Positions 46,073-55,698 of a stretch of 64,000 nt of DNA are shown one piece after another. Where the stretch lies: positions 49,060 through 113,059 of the forward strand of contig JAGAQG010000026.1 in NCBI GenBank assembly GCA_017622875.1, given 5' to 3'. Within the stretch, counting starts at the first letter, position 1, and every line of letters starts with the position of its first letter. The notes under the pieces were generated by a model. The model saw nothing but the letters and a program-made list of their open reading frames with translations, was not told where the DNA came from and did no database searches. Source of the stretch: Lachnospiraceae bacterium. Lineage in GTDB: Bacteria; Bacillota; Clostridia; Lachnospirales; Lachnospiraceae. A program made the translations under genes and the position numbers.

Positions 46073-49000
46073 ATGTCACTACAGTTTATCCTGGGAAATT
46101 CCGGTTTTGGAAAAACAACCTACATTTATGAAAAGATTATAAAAGAATCCATGGAAAATCCAAAGATGCGCTACTACTGCATTGTACCGGAACAGTTCAC
46201 CATGCAGACCCAAAGAGACTTTGTGACTATGCATCCGCGAAAGGGTATTTTTAATATTGATGTCCTGAGTTTTCAAAGGCTGGCTTATCACGTTCTGGAT
46301 GAAGTCGGTGAAGGCAGCAGAATGATTCTGGAAGAAACAGGAAAGAACATTGTGCTTCGAAAGCTTGCAAAGGAGCATGAAGAGGAGCTTCTGGTCCTTG
46401 GAAGGAATTTGAAAAAGCTAGGCTATATCAGCGAAGTAAAATCTCTGATTTCAGAACTGACCCAGTATCAGGTAACTCCGGAAATGCTGGGGGAAATGGT
46501 TAAAAAATCAGATAATCGCGAATTGTTATTGAGAAAATTAAAAGATGTTCAGGTGCTTTACCGCGCATTTTTAGATTATATGGGTGAGGACTATATGACC
46601 TCTGACCAGGTGCTTCAGGTATTGAATAAAGTGCTGGACCATTCACAAAAATTGAAAGATTCTGTCATTGTGTTGGATGGATTTACTGCGTTCAATCCGG
46701 TGCAGCTACAGCTTGTGCAAGGATTATGCAAGATAGCCAGAAAAGTCTATATTACGGTAACAATTGATATCAGAGAAGAGCCGTACAGTGTACTGCAAAA
46801 GACCGACTTGTTCTATTTGAGCAAAAAGATGATTCAAAGCGTAACAGCAGCTGCAAAAGAAGCTGGGGTGATCGTAGATGTTCCAGAACTTCTGGAAGGA
46901 AAGAAACACCATCGCTTTGAACAATGCGACGATCTGTTGTTTTCAGAACAGCATCTGTTCCGCGGTGGTAAGGCAAGCTATACGAGAAAGCCGGAACATA
47001 TCGGTATCAAAGAATATCGTACTGCCATGGAAGAAATTACAGGATGTGCGGTGCAGATTCGAAAAATAGTGCGTGAAAAAGGTTATCGTTACGGAAAAAT
47101 TGCAGTAGTCCTTGGCAATATGGATTATCAGGAGCATGTGAACCGTGTATTTGCCCGCTTCGAGATCCCTGCCTTTCTGGATGAGAAGAGAAATGCGCTG
47201 TCCCATCCGTTTGTGGAATTTTTGCGTGCATTTTTGAAAATGGTGGAAGAAAACTTTTCCTATGAAACAGTATTTCGTTACTTAAGAAGCGGATTTTCAG
47301 GAATTACAACGGAAGAAGCGGATATTCTGGAAAACTACTGCCTTGCACTTGGAATTAGAGGACTTAAAAAATATTCGGAAAAATGGATTCGGTTTTCCAA
47401 GAATCAGACAGAGGAAGAATTACAGTTTGTCAATGCTGTCAGAGTGAAATTCTATGACAGCGTGAAAGCTGCGGCAGAAGTCTTAAAAGATAAGAATGAA
47501 ACAATAGAGAGAAAATGTACAGTTCTTTATGAATTTTTAGAAAAGCTGGGTGTAGAAAAACAGCTTGCAGCAAAAGAAGAGGAATTTTTGGAAGCGGGCG
47601 AAGCTGCCCTTGCCAAAGAATATCATCAGATTTTCCGTGTCATTATGGAACTTTTGGAAAAATATGTAGAGCTTCTGGGTGAAGAATGCATTTCCTTAGA
47701 AGAGTTTTCCGGGCTTCTGGATGCCGGCTTTGCAGAAGTGAAGGTCGGCGTGATTCCGCCGGGAAGTGACCGTGTAGTCGTAGGGGATATGGAACGTACA
47801 AGACTAAAGGATGTCAAAGTGCTGTTCCTTCTGGGGGTGAATGAAGGCAATATTCCAAAGAGTCTGACAGGCGGCGGTATTCTGTCTCAGATGGAACGTG
47901 AGTTTTTGGAAGAGCACAATGCGTCTTTGGCACCAACTGCTAAAGAGCAGGTTTATTTGCAGAAGTTCTATATTTATTATGTGCTTACCAAAGCATCCGA
48001 GCAGTTGTATTTATCTTATCCTGCTACAGATTTTCATGGAGCAGCCCTGCGTCCATCCTATTTAAAAGATGTGTTTGAAAAGCTGTTTCCGAAACTTGTG
48101 TCAGAACAAAGTCAGCCGGATACCTTTGATACATTGGAGACTACGGTTCAGGGCTTGGATTATCTAACAGAGAAGCTGACAGAGGAGAAGGAGGATACAG
48201 AGGAACTTCGGGAATTGATGGCATGGTATGAGCAGTCCCCGCAGTTTCAGTCACATTTTGAGAAGCTGTGGAAGCAGCTGTTAAAAGGGGATGCGGAAAC
48301 CACCATCGGAGCTGCAGTTGCAAAAGCAATGTATGGAGAGGGAAACACCTACAGTGTTACCAGACTGGAAAAATATGCTTCCTGTGCTTATGCCCATTTC
48401 CTGCAATACGGACTTCGCCTGAAAGAGCGAGAAGTTTATGAATTTGCAGCAGTAGACATGGGAAATCTTCTGCACAGTGCGGTGGAATTATTTGCCAGAA
48501 AAGTGGACAAGGGCCCTTATGGCTGGTTTGATCTGAAAGAAGATACAAGGAATGCGCTTGCGGAAGAATGTGTAGACGAGGTCATTACAGATTATCGTAA
48601 TACACTTCTGTTTGACAGTTACAGAAATGAATATATGATTGCCCGTATGCGCAGACTTGTAAAACGTGCGGTATGGGTATTGACAGAGCAGATTAAAAAG
48701 GGTGTTTTTGTGCCGGAAAAACTGGAAGCACCATTTTATCTGGAAAAGGGCGGTGTTACCTTACAGGGGCGCATTGACCGAATTGATACTTATACAGAGG
48801 ATGATAAAGTTTATGTAAGAGTCATGGACTATAAAAGCGGTGCGGCAAGCTTCGATCTGACAGCTCTTTATAATGGTCTGCAGCTTCAGCTGGCGGTTTA
48901 TCTGAATGCGGCAGTTGCTATGGAGAAAAAAGATCACGAAGGAAAAACCATTGTTCCGGCGGGACTTTTTTATTTCCCGATGAAGGACCCGATGATTGCC

Positions 49001-49393
49001 AGTGAATCTGAGATGACTCAGGAAAACATTGAGGATGCATTGTTTAAGGAACTGGCTTTAGAGGGAGTCTGCAATGCGGATTCAGAGATCATTCATTTTA
49101 TGGATAAAGAGTGCGGCACAAAATCAAAAATTCTGCCGATCAGTTATAATAAAGATGGAAGCCTCTCGAAGACATCCAAAGCGGTTTCTACAGAACAATT
49201 TGAACAATTGGAAAGCTTTGTAAAGAATAAAACCGCACAGTTGGGGGCTGAGATCATGGATGGGAAGATTTTGGTCAATCCATATGGGGCAGGTCAGAAA
49301 ACAGCCTGTGATTATTGTGCTTACAAAGGAATCTGTGGATTTTCACCGAAAGAAGCATCCTTTAGAAAACTGGAGAAATTTCAATGGGAGTAG
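46073..49393 (+). CDS. addB: ATP-dependent nuclease subunit B
   Basis: 1106 aa. N-terminal Walker A GNSGFGKTT near residues 8-16, inactive helicase-like domains in the middle, and a C-terminal RecB-type nuclease domain with MDYKSG near 923. The four cysteines of the 4Fe-4S cluster are one in YASCAYAHFL plus CDYCAYKGIC near 1081-1090. It works with AddA to process double-strand breaks for recombination. The ATG overlaps nothing; the AddA gene starts ten bases before its end. Confidence 0.95.
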   Translation: MSLQFILGNSGFGKTTYIYEKIIKESMENPKMRYYCIVPEQFTMQTQRDFVTMHPRKGIFNIDVLSFQRLAYHVLDEVGEGSRMILEETGKNIVLRKLAKEHEEELLVLGRNLKKLGYISEVKSLISELTQYQVTPEMLGEMVKKSDNRELLLRKLKDVQVLYRAFLDYMGEDYMTSDQVLQVLNKVLDHSQKLKDSVIVLDGFTAFNPVQLQLVQGLCKIARKVYITVTIDIREEPYSVLQKTDLFYLSKKMIQSVTAAAKEAGVIVDVPELLEGKKHHRFEQCDDLLFSEQHLFRGGKASYTRKPEHIGIKEYRTAMEEITGCAVQIRKIVREKGYRYGKIAVVLGNMDYQEHVNRVFARFEIPAFLDEKRNALSHPFVEFLRAFLKMVEENFSYETVFRYLRSGFSGITTEEADILENYCLALGIRGLKKYSEKWIRFSKNQTEEELQFVNAVRVKFYDSVKAAAEVLKDKNETIERKCTVLYEFLEKLGVEKQLAAKEEEFLEAGEAALAKEYHQIFRVIMELLEKYVELLGEECISLEEFSGLLDAGFAEVKVGVIPPGSDRVVVGDMERTRLKDVKVLFLLGVNEGNIPKSLTGGGILSQMEREFLEEHNASLAPTAKEQVYLQKFYIYYVLTKASEQLYLSYPATDFHGAALRPSYLKDVFEKLFPKLVSEQSQPDTFDTLETTVQGLDYLTEKLTEEKEDTEELRELMAWYEQSPQFQSHFEKLWKQLLKGDAETTIGAAVAKAMYGEGNTYSVTRLEKYASCAYAHFLQYGLRLKEREVYEFAAVDMGNLLHSAVELFARKVDKGPYGWFDLKEDTRNALAEECVDEVITDYRNTLLFDSYRNEYMIARMRRLVKRAVWVLTEQIKKGVFVPEKLEAPFYLEKGGVTLQGRIDRIDTYTEDDKVYVRVMDYKSGAASFDLTALYNGLQLQLAVYLNAAVAMEKKDHEGKTIVPAGLFYFPMKDPMIASESEMTQENIEDALFKELALEGVCNADSEIIHFMDKECGTKSKILPISYNKDGSLSKTSKAVSTEQFEQLESFVKNKTAQLGAEIMDGKILVNPYGAGQKTACDYCAYKGICGFSPKEASFRKLEKFQWE

Positions 49394-52300
49394 CATGGAC
49401 AGAGGACCAGAAAAAGGTCATCGATTTAAGAGACAGAAATATATTGGTATCTGCGGCGGCAGGCAGCGGAAAAACTGCGGTGCTGGTAGAGCGAATCATG
49501 GAGATGGTCTGCGACGAAGCCCATCCTGTAGATGTAGACCGTCTGTTGGTAGTTACCTTTACAAAGGCGGCAGCTGCGGAGATGAAAGAGCGTGTGGGAG
49601 CTGCAATCAGAAAGCGTCTGGAAGAGCAGCCCAATAATGGGTACCTGCAAAAGCAGGAGACTCTTGTTTCCCATGCCCAGATTACGACCATCGACAGTTT
49701 CTGTTCTTATATTTTAAGAAATCATTTTGGAGAAATAGACTTAGATCCAGCTTTCCGTGTGGCGGATGAAGGGGAATTAAAGCTTTTAAAGAAGGATATT
49801 CTGAAAGAACTTTTAGAAGAAGAATATGCAGCGAAAAGACCGGAATTCCTGCATTTTGTAGAATGCTATGCATCAGGAAAAAATGATGATGTTTTGGAAG
49901 ACCTGATCTTAAAGCTGTTTGAGTTCTCTACAAGTGATCCGTTTCCAGAGGAATGGCTGGAATCCCTGATTAAGAGTCAGGGTGTTCCCTGTGAAGAAAA
50001 AATATTAGAACATGTGCGTAAGATTCTGGAAAGTCTTTTGGATGAAAATGAACAGGCAATTGCACTTTGTACGGGTATCTGCGGACCGGTATTTTATGAG
50101 GATGCCTTACAGCAGGATAAACTGCTTTTGAGAAAATGTCTGGACTGTCAGTCTTATGAAGAATATTCGGAAGTCATCCGTGGCCGTTCTTTTGCGGCCC
50201 TTTCCAGAAAGAAAATGCCTCCTGATACGGAAGACGAGAAAAAAGAGGCAGTCAAAAATGCCAGAAACCATATGAAAAAATCATTGGAGAGTCTGGAAAA
50301 ACAGTTTTTCTATATGCCTGCGGAGTTGACCCGGGAAGCGGCAAAAATTGCAGAGCCTGCAAAAAGAGAACTGGTTGCGCTGACCTTGGAGTTTTCCAGA
50401 CGGTTTGCGGAAAAAAAGAGAAAAAGAAATATTGTAGACTTTTCTGATATGGAGCATCTGGCACTGCAAATTCTTGTGACGAGAAAAGATGGAGAATGCG
50501 TACCGACGGATATTGCCAAAGGCTATGCGGAATATTTTGCGGAAATTATGATTGACGAGTATCAGGACAGCAACCTGGTACAGGAGCTGATCTTAACAAG
50601 TATTTCAAAAAAAACATTGGGTGGAAACAACCTGTTCATGGTAGGAGATGTGAAGCAGAGCATTTACCGTTTCCGTCAGGCCCGACCGGAACTTTTTATG
50701 GAGAAGCAGGAAACCTATACATTGACAGCCAGTACCTCTCAGAGAGTCAATCTGTCGAAGAACTTCCGAAGCAGAAAGGAGGTTCTGGATACAGTCAACT
50801 TTCTGTTTGAACGAATGATGACAAAAGAGCTTGGAAACATCTCTTATGATGCAGAAGCTGCATTATATTTGGGAGCTGATATGCCGGAACCTGAAAAAAA
50901 TAGTGATGTGCAGTCAGAGCTGATGCTCCTTAGTTTGCCGGAGGAAGACGATACAGAAGAAAAGCTTGATAAGGCAGAGATGGAAGCTTCCATGATTGCC
51001 TGCAAAATTTTGGAAATGCTGGAATCCGCAAAGGTAACTGATAAAAAGACGGGACAGCTGCGTCCGGCAAAGCTTGGGGATATGGTAATCTTACTTCGTT
51101 CCATGACTGGATGGAGCGATACCTTTTCCAATGTACTGGGAGCTTATGGAATCCCGACAGTGACCGGCTCTTCCACAGGATATTTTTCTGCCATGGAGAT
51201 TCAGACAGTCTTAAATTTCCTGAGAATTTTAGATAATTGTAAGCAGGATATCCCATTAAGCGCAGTCCTGCATTCGCCAATCGGAAATCTGACTTCGCAG
51301 GAAATGGCCAAGATTCGTGCCACATTTCCGGAAGTTCCTTATCATGAAGCCTGCATACGATATGCAGCAGAAGGAGAAGAAGCGGTACTTTGCAAAAAAT
51401 TAAATGATTTCTGGAAACTGACAGAGAACCTCCGAAAAAAAGCAGAATATTTACCGATTCATAAGCTTTTGTGGGAAATTTATGACCAGACTTCCTATGA
51501 ACAGCTGGTAAAAATCCAGCCGAATGGAGCAGTGCGGGCAGCGAATCTTCAAATGCTCATTCAGAAAGCACTGGACTATGAGAGCACCAGTTATCGGGGA
51601 TTGTTTAATTTTGTCAGATATATTGAAAATCTGCAGAAATACGAAGTGGATTATGGCGTAGCGGAAAGCAGTGTCGGAAATGAAAATGCAGTGCGTATTA
51701 TGAGTATCCACAAAAGTAAGGGGCTGGAATTCCCGATTGTATTTGTGTCAGGATTGGCGAAAAAATTTAACAAGCAGGATGCGAGAGAACGCATTGCCAT
51801 GCATCCGGACCTGGGACTTGGCTGTGATGCCATTGACCCGGAAAGGCGCATCAAACTGCCGACGCTTCATAAGAAAATGATTCAGAAGCAGATCGAGCTT
51901 GAGAGTCTCGGGGAAGAGCTTCGCGTGCTTTATGTTGCTTTGACCAGAGCGAAAGAAAAGCTGATCATGACGGGAACTTTAAAAAATGCACCGGAAGAAG
52001 TTTTAGGGCTTGCAAGAGAAAGAGAACTTTGTCAGAGAGGCCGCTATGAAAGTCTTTGCGGCGGCAGTAGTTTTTTAGACTGGATATTACAGGTATCGGC
52101 GGGGGAAACGGCACCATTTGAGATGACTTACGTGACAGTAGAGTCCCTTGTGGAAAAGAAAGTACAGAAAGCGCTGGAAACTCAGTATGATCATGCTGCT
52201 TTGAGAAGTAAAAAGACAGAAGTTTCGGAAAGCTTAAAAGAAAAATTTGAATACCAATATCCGTACCAGGATGAAACGAACATTCCGGGAAAAGTGTCTG

Positions 52301-52920
52301 TATCAGAGCTAAAGAAAGCGGCGATGGAAGAGAAAACACTGGAACTGTTCGAAGAGCCAGAGATTGTACCATATATTCCGGCATTTCTGCGTGAAGAGAG
52401 AAAGGGAAGTGCGACAGAGCGGGGTACTGCTTATCACCGTATTGCAGAGTGCATGGATTTATCAGGAATCCGTCATTCTGATCAGGTAAAAGAGCGCATG
52501 AGTGTGTTGGTACAGCAGGGAAAGATTACCCAGTCGGCAGCAGATACCATCAATGCATACGAGATTTACGTGTTCTGTCAGAGCAATCTTTGCAAGCGTA
52601 TCCTTAAAGCCCAGAAGTCGGGGAATCTCTACAAAGAACAGCCATTTGTCATAGCAAGACCGGCAAAGGAAATCTCGGAAGAATATGGAAGTTCAAAAGA
52701 GGTTCTGGTGCAGGGAATCATGGATGCATATTTTGAAGAGTCTGACGGAATCGTACTGATTGACTATAAAACAGACCATGTAAAAGACGCTGAGGAGCTT
52801 GTTCGGCGTTATAGAAAACAGCTTGAAATTTATGCAGAAAGTTTAGAGCAGATGACAGGAAAAAAGGTGAAAGAACGCATCATTTATTCCTTCTGTCTGG
52901 GCAAAGAAATCGTTGTTTAG
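49384..52920 (+). CDS. addA: ATP-dependent helicase/nuclease subunit A
   Basis: 1178 aa UvrD-like helicase. Walker A AAAGSGKTAVL near residues 22-32, motif II IMIDEYQDSN near 388-397, motif III VGDVKQSIYRFR, motif VI VALTRAKEKL. The C-terminal nuclease domain has GIMDAYF and LIDYKTDHVKD near 1121-1131. It overlaps addB by ten bases; the two proteins form the Chi-regulated AddAB complex of Firmicutes. No terminator is visible after it. Confidence 0.95.
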   Translation: MGVAWTEDQKKVIDLRDRNILVSAAAGSGKTAVLVERIMEMVCDEAHPVDVDRLLVVTFTKAAAAEMKERVGAAIRKRLEEQPNNGYLQKQETLVSHAQITTIDSFCSYILRNHFGEIDLDPAFRVADEGELKLLKKDILKELLEEEYAAKRPEFLHFVECYASGKNDDVLEDLILKLFEFSTSDPFPEEWLESLIKSQGVPCEEKILEHVRKILESLLDENEQAIALCTGICGPVFYEDALQQDKLLLRKCLDCQSYEEYSEVIRGRSFAALSRKKMPPDTEDEKKEAVKNARNHMKKSLESLEKQFFYMPAELTREAAKIAEPAKRELVALTLEFSRRFAEKKRKRNIVDFSDMEHLALQILVTRKDGECVPTDIAKGYAEYFAEIMIDEYQDSNLVQELILTSISKKTLGGNNLFMVGDVKQSIYRFRQARPELFMEKQETYTLTASTSQRVNLSKNFRSRKEVLDTVNFLFERMMTKELGNISYDAEAALYLGADMPEPEKNSDVQSELMLLSLPEEDDTEEKLDKAEMEASMIACKILEMLESAKVTDKKTGQLRPAKLGDMVILLRSMTGWSDTFSNVLGAYGIPTVTGSSTGYFSAMEIQTVLNFLRILDNCKQDIPLSAVLHSPIGNLTSQEMAKIRATFPEVPYHEACIRYAAEGEEAVLCKKLNDFWKLTENLRKKAEYLPIHKLLWEIYDQTSYEQLVKIQPNGAVRAANLQMLIQKALDYESTSYRGLFNFVRYIENLQKYEVDYGVAESSVGNENAVRIMSIHKSKGLEFPIVFVSGLAKKFNKQDARERIAMHPDLGLGCDAIDPERRIKLPTLHKKMIQKQIELESLGEELRVLYVALTRAKEKLIMTGTLKNAPEEVLGLARERELCQRGRYESLCGGSSFLDWILQVSAGETAPFEMTYVTVESLVEKKVQKALETQYDHAALRSKKTEVSESLKEKFEYQYPYQDETNIPGKVSVSELKKAAMEEKTLELFEEPEIVPYIPAFLREERKGSATERGTAYHRIAECMDLSGIRHSDQVKERMSVLVQQGKITQSAADTINAYEIYVFCQSNLCKRILKAQKSGNLYKEQPFVIARPAKEISEEYGSSKEVLVQGIMDAYFEESDGIVLIDYKTDHVKDAEELVRRYRKQLEIYAESLEQMTGKKVKERIIYSFCLGKEIVV

Positions 52921-52933
52921 TTTTGGTTTGGTC

Positions 52934-52962
52934 TTGTATTGTGTCTGATTTTGTTGTATTAT
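52934..52962 (+). promoter_or_regulatory. Possible promoter of eutS-eutP
   Basis: TTGTAT (52934-52939), 17 bases, TATTAT (52957-52962), in the 97-base gap after addA. Weak match. Confidence 0.3.
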
Positions 52963-53017
52963 AAAAATAACGTATAGCAAAACAAAGAAACCGGATGCAG
53001 GTTTGGGAGGACGTTTT

Positions 53018-53392
53018 ATGGAATTTAATTTACCGTCCAATGAAGGAAAAATGAGAATCGTTCAGGAATTAGTACCTGGAAAACAGGTCACTCTGGCCCA
53101 TATCATTGCCAGCCCTGACGAAATCGTATATAAAAAATTAGGATTAAATCCGGCACTGGATTATTCAAAGGCAGCCATTGGTATCTTAAGCATGAGTCCT
53201 GCGGAAATTTCAGTCATTGCAGGGGATATGGCAGTAAAGACTGCAAACATTGACCTTGGATTCATCGATCGTTTCAGCGGTACCCTGATCTTTACAGGGA
53301 GAGTTGCAGAAGTAGAAGAAGCAGTGAAAGTAATCTGTGATTATCTTGCAAGAGAGCTTGGATTTACGATTTGTAAGGTTACAAGAACATAA
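53018..53392 (+). CDS. eutS: EutS/PduU-type microcompartment shell protein
   Basis: 124 aa, one BMC domain in the circularly permuted EutS/PduU form, with QELVPGKQVTLAHIIASP at the N terminus and KAAIGILSMSPAEISVIAGD mid-sequence. Such proteins form hexamers in bacterial microcompartment shells. The ATG at 53018 follows GGGAGG by seven bases; the TTG at 53003 lies before that site. eutP starts at the stop codon. No other shell or enzyme genes are in the window. Confidence 0.9.
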   Translation: MEFNLPSNEGKMRIVQELVPGKQVTLAHIIASPDEIVYKKLGLNPALDYSKAAIGILSMSPAEISVIAGDMAVKTANIDLGFIDRFSGTLIFTGRVAEVEEAVKVICDYLARELGFTICKVTRT

Positions 53393-53901
53393 TGAAAAAG
53401 ATTATTTTAATGGGCCGCTCTGAATGTGGAAAGACCACACTTCAACAGGCATTAAAAGGGGATACGATCAAATATCATAAGACCCAGTATATCAATCACT
53501 ATGATGTAGTTATTGATACACCGGGGGAATATGCGGAGACGAACCGTCTGGGACGTGCACTTGCGCTTTATTCCTATGAGGCAGATGTAGTAGGACTGTT
53601 AGTCAATGCCACAGAGCCCTATTGTTTATTTCCGCCAAACTGTGCCTGTCAGTCTACGAGACCGGTCATTGGAATCGTCACACAGATTGACGCAGAAGGG
53701 GCAGATGTACCACTGGCCGAAAGCTGGCTTCGTCTGGCGGGCTGCGAGGATATTTTTTACGTAAGTTCCTATACCGGAGAAGGAATTTGGGAAATCTTAG
53801 AATATCTGCGGGAGCCGGGAGATGTGCTTCCATGGGACAGCAAAGAAGAAGCCGAAAAGCCAAGAAATGTATTGACTACCAAGGCAAATAATAGTAAATA
53901 A
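53392..53901 (+). CDS. eutP: EutP/PduV-type GTPase
   Basis: 169 aa. P-loop GRSECGKTTL at residues 7-16, DTPGEYAE near 44-51, TQID near 98-101 for guanine recognition. EutP/PduV proteins are small GTPase-like proteins tied to ethanolamine or propanediol microcompartments; acetate kinase activity has been reported for some EutP. Coupled to eutS by a one-base overlap. Confidence 0.88.
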   Translation: MKKIILMGRSECGKTTLQQALKGDTIKYHKTQYINHYDVVIDTPGEYAETNRLGRALALYSYEADVVGLLVNATEPYCLFPPNCACQSTRPVIGIVTQIDAEGADVPLAESWLRLAGCEDIFYVSSYTGEGIWEILEYLREPGDVLPWDSKEEAEKPRNVLTTKANNSK

Positions 53902-53916
53902 TTATATAGAATGATA

Positions 53917-53943
53917 AATAAGCACCGGTCGTCGGTGCTTATT
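53917..53943 (+). terminator. Hairpin after eutP
   Basis: Eleven-bp perfect stem (53917-53927 with 53933-53943), five-base loop. There is no U-run beyond the stem, so its efficiency is uncertain. Confidence 0.5.
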
Positions 53944-53971
53944 TGCTTATCAATGAGAAAAAGGAGTAATT

Positions 53972-54625
53972 ATGAAAAAAAGTTTATTGACATTACTGGT
54001 AATGCTTATGACAATGATAGTATTCACAGGCTGTGATAAAAAGGAAGAGGAAACAGCCACTGCAACAGAAACTTATGTGGAAGAAAATGAAATCCAGGTT
54101 GTTCATCATGATACCGAAAACGTGGATTTTCGAATCGCACTCATCACAGGAGATATGATGACGGGATTTGAGCGCCTTAGAGAAGATGCAAAAAAAGGTG
54201 AGGCGGCAAATCACTATCGTTTTTATGAATACAGGGATTTTTCGATGTTTCGGTCTGTATTTGAATGTGGTACCGTAGATATTACAACACTTTCTCTGGC
54301 AGAAGCCTTAGAAGTTTACAGAGAAGATCCGGAATTTATCTGTATTCTTTCTATCAATGAAGAAATGGAAGACGGCTATGGTGTGACTGTGGCAACCCAG
54401 AAGTTTGCAAGAATGTATCCATTTGCTCTGCAGGTATTTATGGAAGAAATGAAATATTCTGCAAAGGATGCTACCTGTATTACAGGAGATGAAATGCGTA
54501 CGCTTATTGAGACTTATCTGGAAGAACAGGAAGAAGAACTTCCGGGAGATGAATTTTATTATCCATTGCCGGAAATTACAAATGAAGAAATCGTTGATAT
54601 TGAAGAGGTTGAGGTAGAAGAATGA
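53972..54625 (+). CDS. Lipoprotein of unknown function
   Basis: 217 aa. Signal peptide with lipobox FTGC (Cys near residue 20), a Thr/Glu linker, then a domain of about 170 residues. The segments RFYEYRDFSMFRSVFECGTVDITTLSL and VTVATQKFARMYPFALQVFMEE have the feel of a partial NMT1/SBP-like ligand-binding fold, but I do not recognise the family. Very acidic C terminus. It overlaps the HAD gene by four bases, so they are translated together. Confidence 0.75.
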   Translation: MKKSLLTLLVMLMTMIVFTGCDKKEEETATATETYVEENEIQVVHHDTENVDFRIALITGDMMTGFERLREDAKKGEAANHYRFYEYRDFSMFRSVFECGTVDITTLSLAEALEVYREDPEFICILSINEEMEDGYGVTVATQKFARMYPFALQVFMEEMKYSAKDATCITGDEMRTLIETYLEEQEEELPGDEFYYPLPEITNEEIVDIEEVEVEE

Positions 54626-55410
54626 TTAAATTGATTGCCAGTGATCTGGATGGAACCCTGTTATACGGCAGGAATAATACAGTCAGCGATGAAATGTTTG
54701 AAATGATTCGTGAAATGAAAAAACGAGGAATCATTTTCGCGGCTGCCAGTGGAAGACAGTATCATAATCTGAAAAAACTGTTTGCACCAGTATGGCAGGA
54801 CATGGCATTTATCTGCGAAAACGGTGCTGCCGTGTTTTATAAAGATCGGATTATCGCAGAGCAGATCGTTCCGATGGAGGAGTTGCTGGAAATTGTTTAT
54901 ATGGTGGAAGCTGATGAACGTACGGAGGTTGCGCTGTCCAGCTCTACGACCACTTATGTGCGGCCGAAAACGAGAGAATATGTAGATTTATTAGTAAATA
55001 TTGGGAATAATGTGACTGAGGTCAAAGAATGGACCGATGTAACGGAACCTTGCGTCAAGGTTGCCTGGTATGAAAAAGCCGGTGTGGAAGACCGCGTGGA
55101 TTACTGGAGTAAAAAAATCAAGCCGCCTGCAAAGGTAGTAACTTCCGGCGCGGAGTGGCTGGATATTTTATACCCCAATACCCATAAAGGCATGGGAATG
55201 CAGGTGCTTCTTGAACATTTTCATTTAAAGAAAGAAGAAGTTGTGGCATTTGGAGATAATATCAATGATGCGGAGATGCTGGAGGCAGTAGGGTATCCGA
55301 TCGCCATGAGAAGCGGCAAGGATGCCATCAAAGAAATGTGCCAATATCATACGGACCGTGTAGAAGATACCGTTCGCATGATATTGGATGGAAATTTTTT
55401 GGAAAAATAA
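54622..55410 (+). CDS. Cof-type HAD-IIB phosphatase
   Basis: 262 aa. Motif I ASDLDGTLL near residues 6-14 with both Asp residues, motif II AASGRQYH, motif III Lys in NTHKGMGMQVLLEHF, and motif IV AFGDNINDAEMLEAVG. All catalytic residues are present, unlike the HAD domain at 21804-23135. Probably dephosphorylates sugar phosphates or cofactors; the substrate is unknown. Confidence 0.93.
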   Translation: MIKLIASDLDGTLLYGRNNTVSDEMFEMIREMKKRGIIFAAASGRQYHNLKKLFAPVWQDMAFICENGAAVFYKDRIIAEQIVPMEELLEIVYMVEADERTEVALSSSTTTYVRPKTREYVDLLVNIGNNVTEVKEWTDVTEPCVKVAWYEKAGVEDRVDYWSKKIKPPAKVVTSGAEWLDILYPNTHKGMGMQVLLEHFHLKKEEVVAFGDNINDAEMLEAVGYPIAMRSGKDAIKEMCQYHTDRVEDTVRMILDGNFLEK

Positions 55411-55428
55411 AGTCTGTTCCACGAAAAA

Positions 55429-55460
55429 TGAATGAAACCCAGGTAATCGGGTCATAATCA
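55429..55460 (+). promoter_or_regulatory. Sigma-G-like promoter of the SASP gene
   Basis: TGAATGA (55429-55435) and CATAATCA (55453-55460) resemble the forespore sigma-G consensus (TGAATA and CATACTA) at a spacing of 18, just before the spore protein gene and its AAAAGGAGG site. Confidence 0.5.
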
Positions 55461-55483
55461 GTGAAAAGGAGGAAAGCCTGATT

Positions 55484-55678
55484 ATGAAAGAAAAGAAGAT
55501 TACCATGGAAGATATTCAGAAGATGGAAGGCCCGGAGCGCATGAAATACGAAATTGCAGAAGAAATGGGCCTCTTGGACAAGGTATTAAATGATGGCTGG
55601 CGTTCTCTTTCTGCAAAGGAGACCGGAAAAATCGGAGGGATTATGACCAGCCGCAAAAAAGCAGGCATAAAATCATAG
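55484..55678 (+). CDS. Small acid-soluble spore protein, alpha/beta type
   Basis: 64 aa. MKYEIAEEMGLLDKV contains the site cut by the germination protease GPR, and the KETGKIGGIMTSRKKAG end fits the second conserved SASP block. It binds and protects DNA in spores. It is diverged from Bacillus SASPs, as is usual in Lachnospiraceae. Strong RBS AAAAGGAGG with the ATG at 55484. Confidence 0.88.
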   Translation: MKEKKITMEDIQKMEGPERMKYEIAEEMGLLDKVLNDGWRSLSAKETGKIGGIMTSRKKAGIKS

Positions 55679-55698
55679 TTTTTTGCATATGTTTTCCT

